Below, in pieces: positions 22,979 through 23,922 of a stretch of 23,922 nucleotides of DNA. The stretch is taken from contig CALEKA010000050.1 of the NCBI GenBank assembly GCA_937898715.1, forward strand, positions 1-23,922. Direction: 5' to 3'. The position numbers were made by a program, and so were the translations under genes. Position 1 is the first letter of the stretch. Each line of letters starts with the position of its first letter. A model generated the notes under the pieces. The model had not been told where the DNA came from. It did no database searches and saw only the letters and a list, made by a program, of their open reading frames with translations. Origin of the DNA: an uncultured Prevotella sp. Its GTDB lineage: Bacteria; Bacteroidota; Bacteroidia; Bacteroidales; Bacteroidaceae.

Positions 22979-23686
22979 TTATTTAGACCACCACTGCCCC
23001 TCATTGAAAAATCTTACAAAGTCAAAGTCGTCAATATATCTCAAGCCCGTAAAAGGCCCTTTGAAAGTTGTCAATGATTCTACTGAATGCCATGCATTAG
23101 GCTGTGTTGACAATGAAGTGTTTGGAATAACGTATGCAGATTTCAATTGTGGCATGGGCTGATTCACAAACGCAACTTTGTTCTTATATGGCAATTTATC
23201 GAATGCTTCAATATCTTGTATTGTCGCACCATCACGCATAGTCATCATAAAGAACATATTACCCCACTGTATTCGTTTTTTACGTTTATTCCATGCATAT
23301 TTTACTTCTTCAAATGACTTGTAATGCATACAATAGAGAGTAATATCGTCAAGGCGAACTACAGGATATGAATTTTCTCTTTGATCAACAAGACTCATTT
23401 CTGCATCTATATAGTGCTTAAGATTAGAGCAGAATTTCACGAAATCAGCTGCTTCTATGTAAAGATTTATTGTGGGAGAAAGAAACGGAATTCTCAATTC
23501 GTGATAAAGAATACCTGCTATGCAGTTTGACGCAATTATTGTAAAATCCCTATTTTTAAGGCGTTTTCTATCTTTCCTATTCTTTTTTATACGTAGTATC
23601 TTACGTTTTGCCCCCTCCATTAGCCTTTCCAGTTTGTTCATAACGTTATTGTTGATTTTTTTGAAGCACAATATATTTAAGTACAT
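22979..23686 (-). CDS. DUF1919-family protein
   Basis: A 235-residue protein resembling DUF1919, a family often found in capsule or exopolysaccharide loci and presumed to act in surface-glycan assembly; the reaction is unknown to me. Features: a very basic N-terminal helix (KRKILRIKKNRKDRKRLKNR), then FTIIASNCIAGILYHELRIPFLSPTINL, a hallmark of the family, then SYPVVRLDDITLYCMHYKSFEEV. Near the end is YIDDFDFVRFFNEGQWW. No signal peptide is seen. A second ATG at 23641 (MNKLERLMEG) is a plausible alternative start, giving 220 residues; there is no ribosome-binding evidence to choose. It is AT-rich compared with neighbours and sits alone beside a mobile-type gene, suggesting an accessory gene. 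Family naming is by pattern. Confidence 0.8.
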   Translation of the reverse strand: MYLNILCFKKINNNVMNKLERLMEGAKRKILRIKKNRKDRKRLKNRDFTIIASNCIAGILYHELRIPFLSPTINLYIEAADFVKFCSNLKHYIDAEMSLVDQRENSYPVVRLDDITLYCMHYKSFEEVKYAWNKRKKRIQWGNMFFMMTMRDGATIQDIEAFDKLPYKNKVAFVNQPMPQLKSAYVIPNTSLSTQPNAWHSVESLTTFKGPFTGLRYIDDFDFVRFFNEGQWWSK

Positions 23687-23714
23687 GCCGATTCGAGTGT
23701 GGACAAGATATTTG

Positions 23715-23754
23715 AGACTCCATTCGAATCTAATCGTCAGAACTAATGGAGTCT
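23715..23754 (-). terminator. hairpin directly after the partial transposase-like gene
   Basis: A perfect 10-bp stem (AGACTCCATT at 23715-23724 with AATGGAGTCT at 23745-23754) has a 20-nt loop. On the minus strand it starts four bases after the stop codon at 23758-23760. The following bases (CAAATATCTTG) are only modestly T-rich, so it is a weak terminator at best, and might be a processing or stability element between the two minus-strand genes. Confidence 0.4.
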
Positions 23755-23757
23755 ACT

Positions 23758-23922
23758 TTAGTCACATAAGATCCTCTGAACTTCACGTATATCCATTCCA
23801 ATAGTTGATGCGATAACTTCCAGAGTCATGCCTTGGTTATATAGAGAGAGGATAATCTTTTTTATCTGATCATCCTTCTGCTGAAGCTGATCATCCTTCT
23901 GCTGAAGCTGATCATCCTTCTG
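23758..23922 (-). CDS. C-terminal part of an Rpn/PD-(D/E)XK transposase-family protein
   Basis: An open frame enters from the right edge and ends with TAA at 23758-23760, giving the last 54 residues of a longer protein. The visible part begins with two exact heptads QKDDQLQ and a third QKDDQIK, then KIILSLYNQGMTLEVIAS and TIGMDIREVQRILCD. Such a charged heptad stretch followed by a short helix-turn-helix-like tail is typical of the C-terminus of Rpn-family recombination-promoting nucleases / PD-(D/E)XK family transposases in Bacteroidales. The nuclease domain itself lies outside the window, so the family call is tentative. It precedes the DUF1919 gene on the same strand by 71 bp. Confidence 0.6.
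   Translation of the reverse strand, partial: QKDDQLQQKDDQLQQKDDQIKKIILSLYNQGMTLEVIASTIGMDIREVQRILCD
23866..23922. repeat. 21-bp tandem repeat encoding a heptad
   Basis: CTGATCATCCTTCTGCTGAAG occurs at 23866-23886 and identically at 23887-23907, then 15 identical bases at 23908-23922 reach the window edge. The 21-bp unit keeps the reading frame, and on the minus strand encodes the QKDDQLQ coiled-coil heptad. Exact identity at third codon positions points to recent slippage. More copies may lie beyond the edge. Confidence 0.95.

Overview
The window looks like a chromosomal segment of a Bacteroidota species, order Bacteroidales, most probably Prevotella-like. The evidence is the gene content (a Bacteroidales AddA/AddB-like pair, the hpt-adk-obgE-pgeF string, BACON and M60 domains, DUF6078 and DUF1919 proteins), the C-terminal sorting-type domain on a secreted protein, TAnnTTTG-type -7 promoter boxes, and the lack of clear Shine-Dalgarno sequences. 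The genus is an inference; no rRNA or other decisive marker is present.

Layout. (1) 1-453: a small winged-helix protein gene on the minus strand with two terminator hairpins downstream. (2) 837-10794, plus strand: a tight four-gene run holding an AddA-like helicase-nuclease, an AddB-like Fe-S nuclease, a receiver-domain/PEP-synthase-ATP-binding-domain fusion and a small Cys-rich DUF6078-type protein. (3) 10795-11330: a repeat-rich spacer between convergent genes, with four 22-bp tandem units, a 16-bp tandem duplication and three related GC-rich motifs, two of them forming a large inverted repeat. (4) 11331-13967, minus strand: mutS2, divergent from hpt with closely spaced promoter-like boxes. 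(5) 14146-17754, plus strand: hpt, adk, obgE, pgeF. These are purine salvage, adenylate balance, the ribosome-assembly GTPase and a PgeF/LACC1-type enzyme, and each spacer between them holds repeats or dyads. (6) 18065-22363, plus strand: a secreted leucine-rich-repeat protein with a sorting-type C-terminus, then a secreted BACON/F5-8C/M60 metallopeptidase resembling mucin-directed enzymes, closed by a strong terminator. (7) 22364-22978: an AT-rich spacer with a 14-bp-stem hairpin. (8) 22979-23922, minus strand: a DUF1919 protein gene and the 3' end of what looks like an Rpn/PD-(D/E)XK transposase-family gene with exact 21-bp heptad-coding repeats, cut by the window edge.

How the genes work together. 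AddA and AddB should form the double-strand-break end-processing complex. The third gene of that run keeps an ATP-grasp-like PEP-synthase N-domain but no phosphohistidine or PEP domain, and it has a full set of receiver phosphorylation residues, so it is probably not a PEP synthase. The LRR and M60 genes are probably co-transcribed for attachment to, and breakdown of, host glycoproteins. No CRISPR array, complete insertion sequence, tRNA or rRNA was seen. The best leads for something undescribed are the receiver/PPDK_N fusion in the addAB operon and the repeat families at 10843-11278.
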